64,000 nt of DNA, taken from contig CM056742.1 in NCBI GenBank assembly GCA_029851415.1, positions 12,255,736 through 12,319,735 of the forward strand, in the 5' to 3' direction. Both the position numbers and the translations under genes were made by a program. This DNA is from Eretmocerus hayati. Taxonomy: Eukaryota > Arthropoda > Insecta > Hymenoptera > Aphelinidae. Positions 50,401 through 58,504 of this stretch are shown piece by piece; within the stretch, counting starts at the first letter, position 1; each line of letters begins with the position of its first letter. The notes beneath the pieces were generated by a model. The model had not been told where the DNA came from and did not search any database. It was given only the letters and a program-made list of their open reading frames with translations.

Positions 50401-52787
50401 TCGTCATGATAGCAACATCGATCAAAGCTGATAACATACAGGATATACTCGTATTTTTACAAGAATTTTAGTCGTGATTCTGAAATTCGAGTAGAGATAT
50501 GCGTGTGTGGCGGAGTTACACCAACCCATGTTTTGTATCTTGTTACTGTTATACAGTTATACTCGTCGCTGCGCTCCTCGTGCGTAAAGCACGTTTTTCG
50601 CCATCGTTGCGTATAATACTAGTTCAGCCTTACCATGCCTTGATCAAGCAAAATCTGGAAAATCAGCCTAACCTGATTATCTTAAAGACCAATTTTATTT
50701 AATTTCTCAAAAACATGATTTCTCATGCAGAATTGCACGATCTTTGCGATGAAACTAAACCGAAGTTGTTTTTTTAAGTTTTCATGCGTTTTTCGGTCAA
50801 TTTTCCAGTTTTTCATTCTCCGACCAATCAGAAAACATAGATTTTTGCGCATGCGCGTGGTTTACCGGATTTCAAGGTAGTTCCAATCGAAAGCTGAGGA
50901 AATTCCCTTCAAAATGACCTGATGCAGAACTCCATTTGATCGACTGGAATCGGAGTCACACGATCCTTTAGACATCAAGACTATAAACTTCACTAATAGC
51001 ATGGATGCAAGAGAAGGTCTCAAGGCTCGGGTTCGCGATAGATAGGTCATCTCGCTCTGGCCATCTTTCTTTTTCAATCAAGGTGCCGTAGTTACTGACT
51101 GGTACATGGAATCGACTTTTCAAGGAGTCATTTTGAAGGAAATTTCCTCAGCTTCCGATTGGAACTACTTTGAAATTCGATAAACCACGCGCATGCGCGG
51201 AATTCTCTGTTTTCTGGTTGGTCGGAGAATAAAAAATCGGGAAATTGACCAGAGAACGCATAAAACCGTGAAAAAACAATTTCGGACTAGTTTCATTGCA
51301 AAGATCGTGCAATTTTGCATAAGAAGTCATATTTCTGAAAAATTAAAAAAAATTGCTTCTTGAGATGATCAGGTCAGCCCGATTTCCGGGGTTTTGCCTG
51401 GCCAGGGCCTGAAAAGGCTGTACCTAAATTTTCGAGGTCACTTTTGATAGGTTTTTCAAGATCTTTTGAATGGCGCAAACGGTGTTGCATTATCTTGAGC
51501 CAAACTTGAGATATAATCAATTTAGTAAAAAAAAAATCATGATTGTGATGCTATGGTAGAATCGAAAAGCGAAGCAGAAATAACTCCGCAGGTGACTCCG
51601 AAATTTTTTTGGGATCTCCCAGTGGGTAGAAACCTTAGATTTTGGACTACAGAATCGAATCAAAACCACGAAAAACCGATCCGAGACATCACTATTTTTC
51701 ATGGGTCGTTTTCAAATGGAACCCATCATTCACTACGTGGTGAAAAAAAGAATACTTATTTCAGATAATAACTCGAATTTTCTATATCACAAAAATTTTG
51801 CGGTGAATCTCTCCAAAATATACATGAAAATGTAAACGAAGGACTTGGACCGTTCTGATCTGGATCCTCGCACATGTAGAGTTAGATGAGGATGTTATGC
51901 AAGGGATTGTGCAGTTCATGTGAAAAGTTCCTGGAAAAATGAGGTCTAACTTGCAGTTCCTACAAGAATGCTCACCTTTGAAAATTTCACGAAAGCAATC
52001 GGATAGGCAACTGTGACAGCAATATTGAATATTATTGACGTTCCATTGATAACAGCAACTTCCACGTGTTCAAAATTTTGAACGAAGCATAATGTCTGTG
52101 AATAATAATTGATCCCTCCATTAGTATAAACTCATCGAGTACTCTAACCCATTCGAGTATTTTCTCAAAAATTTGAAGAAGTACTTCGCATTTGGTTTCA
52201 GCCAGGAAAAATCAATCAAAGATTATACGAATACCAATCAGTTGACGGCCATAGTGAAATTAATCTTATTGTTCAGATTTGAACGATTCATGCGATAAGA
52301 ATTTGTTGAACACACTGTTCTTATTTGAACCAAATGTCCAATCACGAAATTATGGCTTATTTAGATATGCCTTGCTGTTGAATGAATAATTTTGTTTGTT
52401 CTGAAAGTTTGTGATACGCACAACAGTGTACACCTCGTTTCGGTGTTTTATGCTGTGAAATATAATCGGTCTATTATATCGTGTTGCTTTTACAATTTTC
52501 TGGTCTTCAAATTGTATTCATCGGTCATTATCGCAAGTAGAAGTTATTGAATGACTGGAAAATTACAACATGTGAACTTGGAACCGATAAAATCTTGAAG
52601 TGTGATGCAACTACAACTGATGTCAGCAGGAAAATGAACTCACAATTGGTAACAATCCCGATAAACTTATCGTGAAGAAAATTATGGATTTCAAATACTT
52701 TATTGCCTGCGAACCACTTGGCCATAATCCCAATAATCCTAAAAGAAGCTCGTTATGCCAATAACAGCGTGAAATGTAAGTGTCCAT
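32391..52787 (-). CDS. Odorant receptor (insect 7tm_6 family), eight exons, possible pseudogene
   Basis: The gene encodes a seven-transmembrane insect odorant receptor. In this family the receptor pairs with the co-receptor Orco to form a ligand-gated cation channel in olfactory neuron dendrites. Exons on the minus strand: 52787-52644, 52095-51976, 37871-37453, 37314-37198, 33063-32973, 32894-32758, 32669-32537 and 32456-32391. All introns are GT-AG, and every phase fits from exon to exon. The total is 408 codons, the usual family length. Signatures: LLGLWPSG after the start; YFFFEQEDHF before the fourth membrane segment; ITRYRLEDLIPRM; HNRSIRLLNLLEE; NWFGQRIIN; NSTNWYSLRAQERKKLLPIL; the RPCYLTSGK and LETYSE words; and a terminal MSYFTAL. 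Two introns are very large (2: 14.1 kb; 4: 4.1 kb) and full of mobile DNA. An in-frame TAA at codon 102 (37832-37830) follows KRKKQVR. Either it is a nonsense mutation or the true exon 3 acceptor is at the alternative AG before AYIPLFSGYF. Two separate gene fragments is the less likely reading, because all phases agree. Confidence 0.82.
32537..32669 (-). CDS. Receptor exon 7 (residues 343-387)
   Basis: It is 133 bp. The first base completes a Val codon. It encodes NSTNWYSLRAQERKKLLPIL, VQLQRPCYLTSGK and ISILCLETYSE, the most diagnostic C-terminal stretch of insect odorant receptors. The donor is GTATGT (phase 0). Confidence 0.9.
32758..32894 (-). CDS. Receptor exon 6 (residues 298-342, TM6)
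   Basis: It is 137 bp between an ATAACAG acceptor and a GTAAGT donor. It encodes VLHTKMPLFLGIVFIFTALG, then LLLQNWFGQRIINLTEELQA, which matches the family's G-x-x-I-x-x-x-S/T-E-x-L pattern after TM6. Intron 5 is 78 bp and intron 6 is 88 bp. Confidence 0.88.
32973..33063 (-). CDS. Receptor exon 5 (residues 267-297, TM5)
   Basis: It is 91 bp between a TTTTCTTACAG acceptor and a GTGAGT donor. The first base completes an Arg codon split across the 4.1-kb intron 4 (AG/A). It encodes LLNLLEEICYIFFIIIQITC, then a hydrophobic run to MFYA. Confidence 0.85.
33190..33355 (-). other. Open frame inside receptor intron 4, unresolved
   Basis: On the minus strand an ATG opens a frame of about 55 codons beginning MTPEQPSTEITVKLAEKEPL. 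It shows no receptor motif and its phase does not fit exon 5. It could be chance or a decayed exon of something else. Confidence 0.2.
33364..34209. other. Receptor intron 4, part without recognised elements
   Basis: It holds a C11 homopolymer near 33765 and a GC-richer stretch (33420-33560), but no gene or repeat boundary I can support. Confidence 0.4.
34210..36337 (+). mobile_element. CR1-group LINE, 5' truncated, inside receptor intron 4 and antisense to it
   Basis: The reverse transcriptase and its C-terminal region are nearly complete, but the endonuclease is missing. The 3' end has AATAAAGG followed by TATC repeats (36312-36337) rather than poly(A), as in several CR1-group families. Recognisable coding starts near 34263 (SELNDELSHS) in one frame and shifts frame near 34430. 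The element lies opposite in strand to the receptor gene and within its 4.1-kb intron. Confidence 0.85.
34312..36021 (+). pseudogene. Reverse transcriptase ORF of the CR1-group LINE, one internal stop
   Basis: One frame runs from 34312 to 36021 apart from a TAA at 34912-34914. In order it has GVDGIPQIVIAKALP, DFRPIALLCFLSKVLEK, QTGFRKDNSTQTALL, LLFDFSKAFDTI (motif A), LGVPQGSVLGPLLFSLYVND (motif B) and YADD within FYADDLQIYI (catalytic). Then come GLHLNASKTKAIYFGS, a LGVTLDSKL thumb-region word and a long C-terminal tail ending SFQIQCARLWNSLP. The first 120 bases lie in the wrong frame for the upstream part (PRKNEREASEVV), so a frameshift near 34430 adds to the stop. The catalytic residues themselves are intact. 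Confidence 0.9.
36338..37197. other. Receptor intron 4, part without recognised elements
   Basis: Unassigned sequence between the LINE and exon 4. The short minus-strand frame at 36874-37059 has no motif. Confidence 0.4.
37198..37314 (-). CDS. Receptor exon 4 (residues 228-267, loop after TM4)
   Basis: It is 117 bp between a TTTTAAG acceptor and a GTATGC donor. It encodes YRLEDLIPRMSCQRNDRGFL, then HHNLIDAVSMHNRSI, the intracellular loop where receptors of this family carry a conserved R-[FY]-RL and a later H-N/H-R. Intron 3 is 138 bp. Confidence 0.85.
37453..37871 (-). CDS. Receptor exon 3 (residues 89-227, TM3-TM4), contains an in-frame TAA
   Basis: The exon starts at a TTTGTTCAG acceptor with the phase expected from exon 2 and ends at an ACGAG/GTAAGT donor. 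After SKRKKQVR comes TAA (37832-37830), then SIDRMRS, KHLEK, NAYCISQAYIPLFSGYFLI, NQNLT-like loop residues and LRFSYFFFEQEDHF. The last third carries ELVGGASFVIMATEHVCSFF. An alternative acceptor (TGTATCTCACAG) just before AYIPLF would avoid the stop but lose about 48 residues of the loop after TM2. The body from AYIPLF onward is secure; the first 40-50 codons are not. Confidence 0.72.
37872..38497. other. Start of receptor intron 2 (exon 3 side), no feature
   Basis: I looked on the minus strand for a further receptor exon between TM2 and TM3 and found none with splice sites. Confidence 0.4.
38720..39477 (+). mobile_element. 5'-truncated LINE with poly(A) tail
   Basis: The 187-codon frame at 38720-39283 matches the C-terminal end of insect non-LTR ORF2 proteins. 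It has KPWFHGKHLERELIVMINRC, HYSLNASLARMSIVDDPKC, a CCHC-like CPCTQNDQDIDHVVWQC and a following QRVKLIL. The 3' UTR contains TTATTATTATT runs, AATAAA near 39410 and an A-run of about 26 bases (39451-39477). The reverse transcriptase itself is absent. The preceding 220 bp (frame at 38488-38700) may belong to the element but has no motif I recognise. Confidence 0.8.
39478..41088. other. Receptor intron 2, mostly unassigned
   Basis: From 40697 an AGTATATTATGCG word resembles the start of the hairpin repeats at 6970 and 29255. A (CA)n run lies at 40833-40857 and a CGC-rich segment at 40930-41050. No gene is seen. Confidence 0.4.
41089..41601. mobile_element. 513-bp MITE with GGGGCC ends
   Basis: Ends: GGGGCCTTATTCTAATACAT on the left and the near complement ATATATCAGAATAGGGCCCC on the right. 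The match continues inward for about 70 bp (ACGGGGTGGGAGAAAACCCAG against CTGGATTTTCTCTCACCTCGT) and further at lower identity. No coding potential. Confidence 0.85.
41897..43885. mobile_element. Possible 2-kb element with imperfect inverted ends
   Basis: The left end TAACCCAGCGGGCAAGG and the right end TTGCCATCTGGGTAA are near complements. Inside them, AAATCGTCAAATTTCCAGCTT on the left pairs with GAGCTGGAAATTTGACGGTT on the right. Identity is low elsewhere and no transposase is present. Confidence 0.45.
43886..44950. other. Receptor intron 2, unassigned
   Basis: No supported feature. Frames are short and lack motifs. Confidence 0.4.
44955..45230. repeat. Inverted repeat with arms of about 45 bp
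   Basis: GAAGCGATCGAGGCGCCATC plus TTGCGGTC (about 44974-45001) is mirrored by GGCCGCAAGATGGCACCACG plus ATCGC (about 45181-45205), with weaker matches outside these words and a spacer of roughly 170 bp. Probably a MITE remnant. Confidence 0.6.
45231..47479. other. Receptor intron 2 with CGATAA-rich patches
   Basis: Two clusters of CGATAA/TATCG hexamers occur at about 45625-45715 and 46485-46580, the second in part repeating the first (ACGATAACGAAATCGATATGA). No gene is supported; the 133-codon frame at 46918-47319 has no domain. Confidence 0.45.
47524..48799. mobile_element. 1.28-kb foldback with arms of about 0.58 kb and an identifiable target duplication
   Basis: The arms 47524-48090 and about 48215-48799 are inverted copies, starting CTCAGATTCTTTTTTCAC and ending with the complement. 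Shared words include CAATTTTTTAAAAATCTG, GTGTTTTTGGGTTCTACGC and GCGCATGCGCA. ATAT stands at both outer edges (47520-47523 and 48800-48803). The uninterrupted target sequence is preserved elsewhere in the window (49975-50035, opposite strand), which confirms the boundaries. No coding potential. Confidence 0.9.
48804..49970. other. Receptor intron 2, unassigned
   Basis: No motif-bearing frame. The minus-strand frame at 49455-49679 (74 codons) was examined for receptor motifs and has none. Confidence 0.4.
49975..50035 (-). repeat. Empty-site copy of the sequence hit by the foldback at 47.5 kb
   Basis: On the minus strand GAGTAATTCCGCGCGAAAGC, then GACCACGAATTGCAGACATAT and GAGAGTTTCCACGGAACTTT read continuously. 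At 47.5 kb the same sequence is split by the foldback after ACATAT. About 60 bp are shared. Confidence 0.8.
50036..50702. other. Receptor intron 2, unassigned, with one 111-codon plus-strand frame
   Basis: The frame at 50136-50471 contains IRQLLVAQSSMRLRMVGKML and ends in IQDILVFLQEF. It resembles no family I know and has no matching exon nearby, so I do not call it a gene. Confidence 0.35.
50703..51343. mobile_element. 640-bp foldback with arms of about 250 bp
   Basis: GAATTGCACGATCTTTGCGATG, TCAATTTTCCAGTTTTT, GCGCATGCGCGTGGTTTA and GAGGAAATTCCCTTCAAAATGA on the left (each read as separate words) have their complements on the right arm (about 51100-51343). Layout and the GCGCATGCGC word are as in the foldback at 47.5 kb, so the two are probably related families. 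Confidence 0.85.
51344..51975. repeat. Degenerate single arm related to the 47.5-kb foldback
   Basis: At about 51590-51700 CCGAAATTTTTTTGGGATC, TTTTGGACTACAGAATCGA and CCGATCCGAGACAT follow the same order as the right arm of the 47.5-kb foldback (TTTTTTTGGACCCC, TTTTTTGGACTATAGAATCG, GAATCTGAGATAT). The remainder up to exon 2 is unassigned. Confidence 0.5.
51976..52095 (-). CDS. Receptor exon 2 (residues 49-88, TM2)
   Basis: It is 40 codons between a TTATTCACAG acceptor and a GTGAGC donor, phase 0 at both ends. It begins TLCFVQNFEHVEVAV and ends VAYPIAFVKFSK, matching the second membrane segment and its lysine-rich exit. Intron 1 is 548 bp. Confidence 0.82.
52644..52787 (-). CDS. Receptor exon 1 (residues 1-48, TM1)
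   Basis: It opens with MDTYISRCYWHNELLLGLLG, followed by the LWPSG word expected just before TM1 in odorant receptors. The exon is exactly 48 codons, ending in LSGLLPI at a GTGAGT donor (phase 0). This ATG was chosen because it lies about 20 residues before GLWP, as usual in the family. Confidence 0.85.
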
Positions 52788-53491
52788 CCTGGTTCCTTTT
52801 GATTCTGAAATAATTCACCTGAAGTACGTGAAAGATGAAGTAGCACGTAGGTTCTACAATGTGCAGTTGCTTACTGCCGAATTCTATACTTCGATTCACC
52901 GAATGATTGATTACTCACGGTCAGGCAGAACCCTCACATCATTAGCGTGTATGCTCTCTTTCTATTTGAGTCCTTCTTTTTCAATTATATTCAGAGCTTT
53001 CGTATGCTGTGGTACTCGAAGAAGCTTCGATTGATTCCTGTTTAGGAAATCTTGATGAATTTCCATGCTTGTCTTAGATACGGACTTGGATACAGAAAAG
53101 AAATGTGAAAAGTTGTTCCTCGTTACAGACGCTTTCTCAGGTACAGTCATGATTTTTGCGTCTCACTTAGCAGATCTCTCTCGTTGCGAAATATGTGATT
53201 CTAGGGACAAAAAGAGAAGACACGTACTTGCTTGTGTTATCCGTAACCTGTCCATAACGGAGATATGCGATTTTCCAGTGTAGAAGCCACATTTGAATTT
53301 TGACCTATTTGAGTCGGCGAAAATTCAATAAATCAGCATCGTCTTCGAAATCGCTCTGGAACCTTCGACGTTTCCATCAAATTGGATGGAATGAACGGAA
53401 AGAGACAGTTATTGGACCAATCAAGGCCCACAATTTCCTAGAAATCAACATTGTCGAATTCTGCCGGAAGCAGGAAAAACTCGATTCCCCA
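52788..53491. other. Region 5' of the receptor gene
   Basis: This is where the receptor promoter should lie. I see no convincing TATA box, and no motif decides the transcription start. The short plus-strand frames are not recognisable. Confidence 0.35.
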
Positions 53492-53619
53492 CCCTGGTAG
53501 AAATTTACTTCGATGTAACACATTAATAGACATAAAATGGCTATTTTTGGCCAATTTTGGCTGAAAATGGCCATTTTATGGCTAATAATGTGTTACATTA
53601 GGATGAATTTCTACCAGGG
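53492..53619. mobile_element. 128-bp palindromic MITE with CCCTGGTAG ends
   Basis: CCCTGGTAGAAATTTACTTC... is mirrored by ...GATGAATTTCTACCAGGG. The stem continues through ATGTAACACATTA and CATAAAATGGC, giving a nearly complete hairpin around ATTTTTGGCCAATTTTGG. Confidence 0.9.
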
Positions 53620-53667
53620 CAAAAACAACATCTTCGATCCTGTTGAAAAAGTCCTTGGGAGGACTTA

Positions 53668-53887
53668 CTCTGGTAAAAATAGTCATTTCTAAAGCGAGGG
53701 TTAGAGTTTGATCCCCGGCTTAGGCGCTGTAGTCGGTGCGGCCAATAAATGAACTAATGTCTCTGCATCATACCAGCGCAGCAGAACGCCAAAGACTCAA
53801 ACTCATAATCTGGCCACGAGGACTACAGCGCCTAAACCGCGGATCAAACTCCAACCCTCGCTTTACAAACGACTATGAATACCAGAG
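53668..53887. mobile_element. 220-bp palindromic MITE with CTCTGGTA ends and TTA target duplication
   Basis: CTCTGGTAAAAATAGTCATT is mirrored by AACGACTATGAATACCAGAG. AAGCGAGGGTTAGAGTTTGA and TTAGGCGCTGTAGTC also pair with the right half. TTA stands before the left end and after the right end. The ends resemble the neighbouring MITE at 53492. Confidence 0.88.
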
Positions 53888-54227
53888 TTAAACACACAAC
53901 AGACAAGAAGAGATCCTTTCAATCTACTCTCTGTGGCTGCCGGTTAAGATAGTTCAAGCGCCAAGGAGTGTGTGTGTGTGTGAGGGGGGGGGGTCTGAGT
54001 GTATTACCGAAGGTTCAAAAACGTTTTCTGACATACTCTGAGGTGTTGAATCGATTACATGGGGGGTCACTAGTCCGGAAATTCCGCGCTCTTCTCTTCC
54101 ATCATCAACAACTTTCAGTGCAAAATTATGGTTTTTGGGAAATAAGTTGGAAAATCTGCATTGAGACGAGAAATTTTAGAGGAGCAAAGTTACAGAACGT
54201 GAAATTTCCCAGTAGAAGAGTTTCCAC

Positions 54228-54670
54228 AAGTGGGGCTTGCACAAAAGACGTCCGCGTCTGAGAGGAGGGGAGGGGTATTACAAAATGTGACACTTCCGGA
54301 CCAGGGGGAGGGAGTGGGGCTGACTTGCTGTGACTTCCGTAGAGAGTTATGCCAACTTTGGAATTCTTGTCAGTTCTTGATCAAGTTCCAATATCATCGC
54401 CGGTTGAATAACAATGGGCAAAAAATGCTGAAATTGTCATTTGAATCATATTATTGGTAGTTCCACCACTTTACGATCATCTCATTACCCAGAAATACTC
54501 GGATGAAATTTTGATTTAAGAAAGTGGTGGGTCATGATGTGTGTGACATCTTTCTAGGGGGGGGGGGGTGGGCACTCTGGTCAAATGTGACAAGGTGTGA
54601 CAAGGGAGGAGGGAAGGGTAATCGTTGAAAATCGTGCGGATGTCTTTTGCGCAGGCCCCCAAATTTCGCG
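54228..54670. repeat. Imperfect inverted repeat with G-rich outer parts
   Basis: GGGGCTTGCACAAAAGACGTCCGC (about 54233-54257) pairs with GTGCGGATGTCTTTTGCGCAGGCCCC (about 54634-54660). Purine-rich GGAGGGGAGGGG and GGGAGGAGGGAAGGG words lie next to both arms. Long G-runs (53985 and 54557) are nearby. Confidence 0.6.
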
Positions 54671-55157
54671 GAAAATCCAAACCTGGGGCGGGAAATGCGC
54701 GAGTCCGTTCAGCCGCAGAATCAACTTCGCCCTTATTCTCTTGATTAATAATCCAAGACCCACCAAGACCTGCTTTGCTTCATTTTTGTCAGGCAAGAAT
54801 TCTCATAATACACATACATACATCTTGATTCATACTTCAAGGGTTTTGAGTTTGATAGAAACAAGCAGTGAGCAATTTGACAAAATTGGATTCTCCTCAA
54901 GATGCACATGCTCGGTTTGTCATAGATCAACAACTGTCCGTGTGGCACCGAGCTCATTAGTGCTGCGTCAGCAGCCTCATGTAAGCCATTGTTGAACACG
55001 CGGAACGGTTTTCGATAACTTCACGCTCCAGGCTTTGGTTTTCCGGAAAACTTGTTCCAACCTTTTTCATGGGGAATCCTGAGCAACTGTGGCCATCCAA
55101 ATTTCTTCATCAAAATGCATATTTTCCGAGTTGCTTGTCAAAATCATGATTTTGCAC
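54671..55157. other. Unassigned sequence
   Basis: No supported feature. Confidence 0.4.
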
Positions 55158-55615
55158 TACCGTCAACTGGGGTAACTTTGGGACAAAAATCGCCTTTTGT
55201 CCCTTCAAGCTCGAGAAACTTGTACGTCTGATACCAGAGGGGCATTGTATGTGTCGTCAATCGAAAGCTTAGAGCTCCAGCTTCCGATTGCAGTATTTAT
55301 GAAGTACATTTGGACGTCTCTAATTGAAGATATGAGTGCGCAAAGTCGTGTCCCACAGTTAAACCGGTTTGGGGTAACTTTGGGACAGCATACGTCGTAT
55401 AGGGGATTCCACGGCTACCGTCAACTCTGGGTAACTTTGGGACAAAAATCGCATTGTTTTCCTTAAAACTTACGTAACTTGTATATCTCGCAAGTAGGGA
55501 GGACAGGTACCGAAGCCTCAGGATTATCTGCCTTGCTGGTTGCGCGTGATAATGACTCTTCATGGGTTGTCCCAAAGTTACCCTCCGTGCCCCAAAGTTA
55601 CCCTAGTTGACGGTA
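55158..55615. mobile_element. Two joined MITE copies with TACCGTCAACT ends
   Basis: TACCGTCAACTGGGGTAACTTTGGGAC begins at 55158 and recurs at 55415 (CTACCGTCAACTCTGGGTAACTTTGGGAC). The complement (GTCCCAAAGTTACCC...AGTTGACGGTA) closes the block at 55615, itself doubled (55569-55585 and 55591-55605). The layout suggests one element inserted in, or duplicated beside, another of the same family. Confidence 0.85.
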
Positions 55616-56772
55616 AATATTGTGAATATTTAAGAAATGCCATGTTTTTCAGACTGTTGACACCTTGCAATCAATTCAGCGCCTCAAAATACATTAGAGA
55701 ACGCTATTGCATCTTCTGGAACACGAGTTGCCTACTCAGACCCCCTAGTGCCCGAACTATCTCTGCCAGTCACATATAAAGAGTGAATCAAACGCATTTC
55801 CTCTCGTTTGTTGTATGATCATGTCCTCCCAAAAAAAAATTTCAGCAAAATTGAGGAAGATAGATTGAGAAATCGAATTTTTCCTGCCTTTGGTGGAATA
55901 TTCATTTCCAGGTGATTCTCGGCCTAAATTAGTACAATAATTGCTCTCCCCTGTTCATTTCCTCCAATCTGATCACATGGTCGGAAGTTTCCGAGGGTAT
56001 TTGAAGAACTCTATGATTGATTCAATTCTTACCGACGGGAGAGGGTCAAAATCGATATGCCACTTATAAACTGGGAAATTGCAAATATCCGATATGGAGA
56101 GGCGTCGGATAAAACAGAAAAATACGTGTCTCCTCATTTTGTTCCATTATCACATATTTTGTAGCGGGTAAAATCTGTTCGCAACAACCTTTCCTGGTTG
56201 CTCGATCTCGACTGGATGAGGTCATAAAAAATGCACCCAGCTGTGTACTCAAAACTTCAACCACGTTGGTTGAAAATTCAACCAACTTTTTACGGTGTAA
56301 TTGATCAACAGATCCGCTGATTTTACATAGATCGATATTGAAATACTCCGATTCGAATAACGTGCCCTCTAGTCACCTTTGATGCAAATCGCAAGAATTG
56401 TGAAGTTCCTATTGTTCACCCTTCTTTAACTAGTCTCTGCCAAGTTTCAATGGTCGTCTCTATATATTCATTTGGAAAAGACAAATCAGGGGTGATGAAA
56501 CCAGGCTTTCTTGGTACAAATAGACATTTCATAAACATTGAAAGCTACGTAACAGCACTGTGAGAAGTTCATATCAATTTTGATCAATTACTCTGATAAT
56601 CGATGAGTTTCCCAAACATTTCCTAAGGTCATCCCCTACAAACCATATGTATTTCTGCTTCATTTATTAAATACTTTTGAATTAACCCAAGACACCGAAA
56701 TTAAATCTGTTCTAATCGGAGTATTTAAGTTACAAAAACACCCATGTGCAAGTTATACGCTCATGTATATAA
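55616..56772. other. Unassigned sequence
   Basis: No supported gene or repeat. Confidence 0.4.
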
Positions 56773-57066
56773 GGGTGTGTCCACAAATAAAGCGTACGCT
56801 TTGCTCACGGCTCACAGCGCATACCCACGGTTCACGTGCGCCATGCGCTACTCATCGAATTTTAGCCTGCGAGTGATATGGATATTCCTTGTTACCGGCT
56901 GGATCCAATACAGAACTTGAGGTTAGCGATCACGAATGGATGACGATCTTGCGGGAAATCCATGTCACTCGCCGGCTATAATCCGATGAGCAGCGCATGG
57001 CGCACGTGAGCCGTGGGTATGCGCTGTGAGCCGAGCAGTGCGTACGCTTCATTTGTGGACACACCC
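56773..57066. mobile_element. 294-bp palindromic MITE with GGGTGTGTCC ends and TAA target duplication
   Basis: GGGTGTGTCCACAAATAAAG is mirrored by CTTCATTTGTGGACACACCC. The stem goes on through CGTACGC, CGGCTCACAGCGCATACCCA and CACGTGCGCCATGCGCT. TAA flanks both ends (56770-56772 and 57067-57069). The end GGGTG(T)GTCC resembles that of the 7-kb element (GGGTGGTCC). Confidence 0.92.
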
Positions 57067-57069
57067 TAA

Positions 57070-58284
57070 TACTCCGCATATTTACGCAGCCACAGCGAAA
57101 GATTATAATAGATTATTGATATGTTGGAGTATGCGTTGGGGCAATACAGCGCACTTCCATAAAGTTTTGAGGTAACAGATTAACTATTTACTCCATTCAG
57201 TAATTGAATGATAAGAAATTTCACATACCGGATTAATATATTACCAAGACTTCTGGTCCTCAATCAAACTTCATTTTTAATTTATCGACACGTTCATAGA
57301 GGAACTAAGAGATATATTCACTGATTGGGAACGCCAGATAGTCGATAATTTTACATCAGAATCCTATCGGAACACTAATTCCTCAAATAGAGCATTAGTA
57401 GCTATTTTGATTAGTCTTGGTATACTTTGGTGTGTAGCTCAGATCTTTTTATGATGTGTACTTCTCGAATCTGCCATGTCGGGAATAGTACTGAATAATA
57501 TTAGAATAATCAAAATATCAGGTAGTGTTGATACAATTGGTTTCCCCGACTACCAGTCCAAGGTTAACATAATTTCTTTTGTCCCCAACCGAGTAAAGAG
57601 AAATAATTTATGTCCATGTATAATTTCATATAGTTGTATACATGGTTATTCATGGTTGCAGGCAAAAATTCTATGTAAATATGACCACATGTTAGCGCTG
57701 GTTGGGGCGATCAATCGTGGCTGAAAAACTTTATGTGGTCGAGTCCAAGAACTAGCGACATCCGAGAACAGTCGCATTACTCATTATTAGTGTAGTTTAC
57801 CACTCTTAGAGCCAACTGATACGAAAACAGTGATATTGTACGGCATGCTACTCAAAGTTTTTGATTGACCCATAAAAACTGAGACCCTCTTAGAACGAAT
57901 AAAAACTTTTCGTTTTGAGTCAATTTACTTCTGTTGAGACTCCAATCGAGCAGGACCCACTAGCCTCGTAGTAGGGTACTCCCAAAGTCAAAATAATTGT
58001 CAAATACCTGGTAAAATTTGAGGATTAGTACGTGTTCTCCAACTAAGTACACACCAGTGACCAAATCAATACCACAAGCAACGAATACTAAACTGCAAAG
58101 TTCCGATAACCTCCTACGCCATTACCTTCCCTTCTTGCTCACTCTCTCAGGAACATCCGTTGGTTTTGATAATAACATAAATGTTGGACAAACCATTTCA
58201 CAAACCTATATCCACTCATAAAATTGTCTTCGTTACCTCTTTTCTACGCTTTTCTTATGGAATACTCACCTCCTCCCACTTCAC
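57070..58284. other. Unassigned sequence
   Basis: No motif-bearing frame and no clear repeat. Confidence 0.4.
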
Positions 58285-58440
58285 TTTTGCCAAAAGTGTA
58301 ACTTGGCGAAAATGACTATTCTTTTCCCCCCTCAGCTCATCTTGGATCAGAACATGAATTTTAATTAACTTTTGAGAGTCACGAAATCAGAGAAAATATG
58401 TCGAGTGAATGTTCAGCAAAACCTGAACGTAAAGTAAATG
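58285..58440. repeat. Single copy of the arm repeat found at 14.0 and 15.6 kb
   Basis: GCCAAAAGTGTAACTTGGCG, CTCATCTTGGATCAGAACATG, ACTTTTGAGAGTCACGAAATC and AAAATATGTCGAGTGAATGTTCAGCAAAA follow the same order as 14060-14210, as separate words. It lies right beside the truncated LINE at 58.5 kb. Confidence 0.75.
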
Positions 58441-58504
58441 TAAAGGAATTGAAAATTTATCAATTTTAACTCGCGAGAGTCATGGAATCGGAAAAGACAT
58501 TGCT

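Noticed and set aside
50136..50471. A 111-codon plus-strand frame within receptor intron 2.
   Set aside because: No recognisable family, no flanking exon with consistent phase, and in a region dominated by foldbacks.
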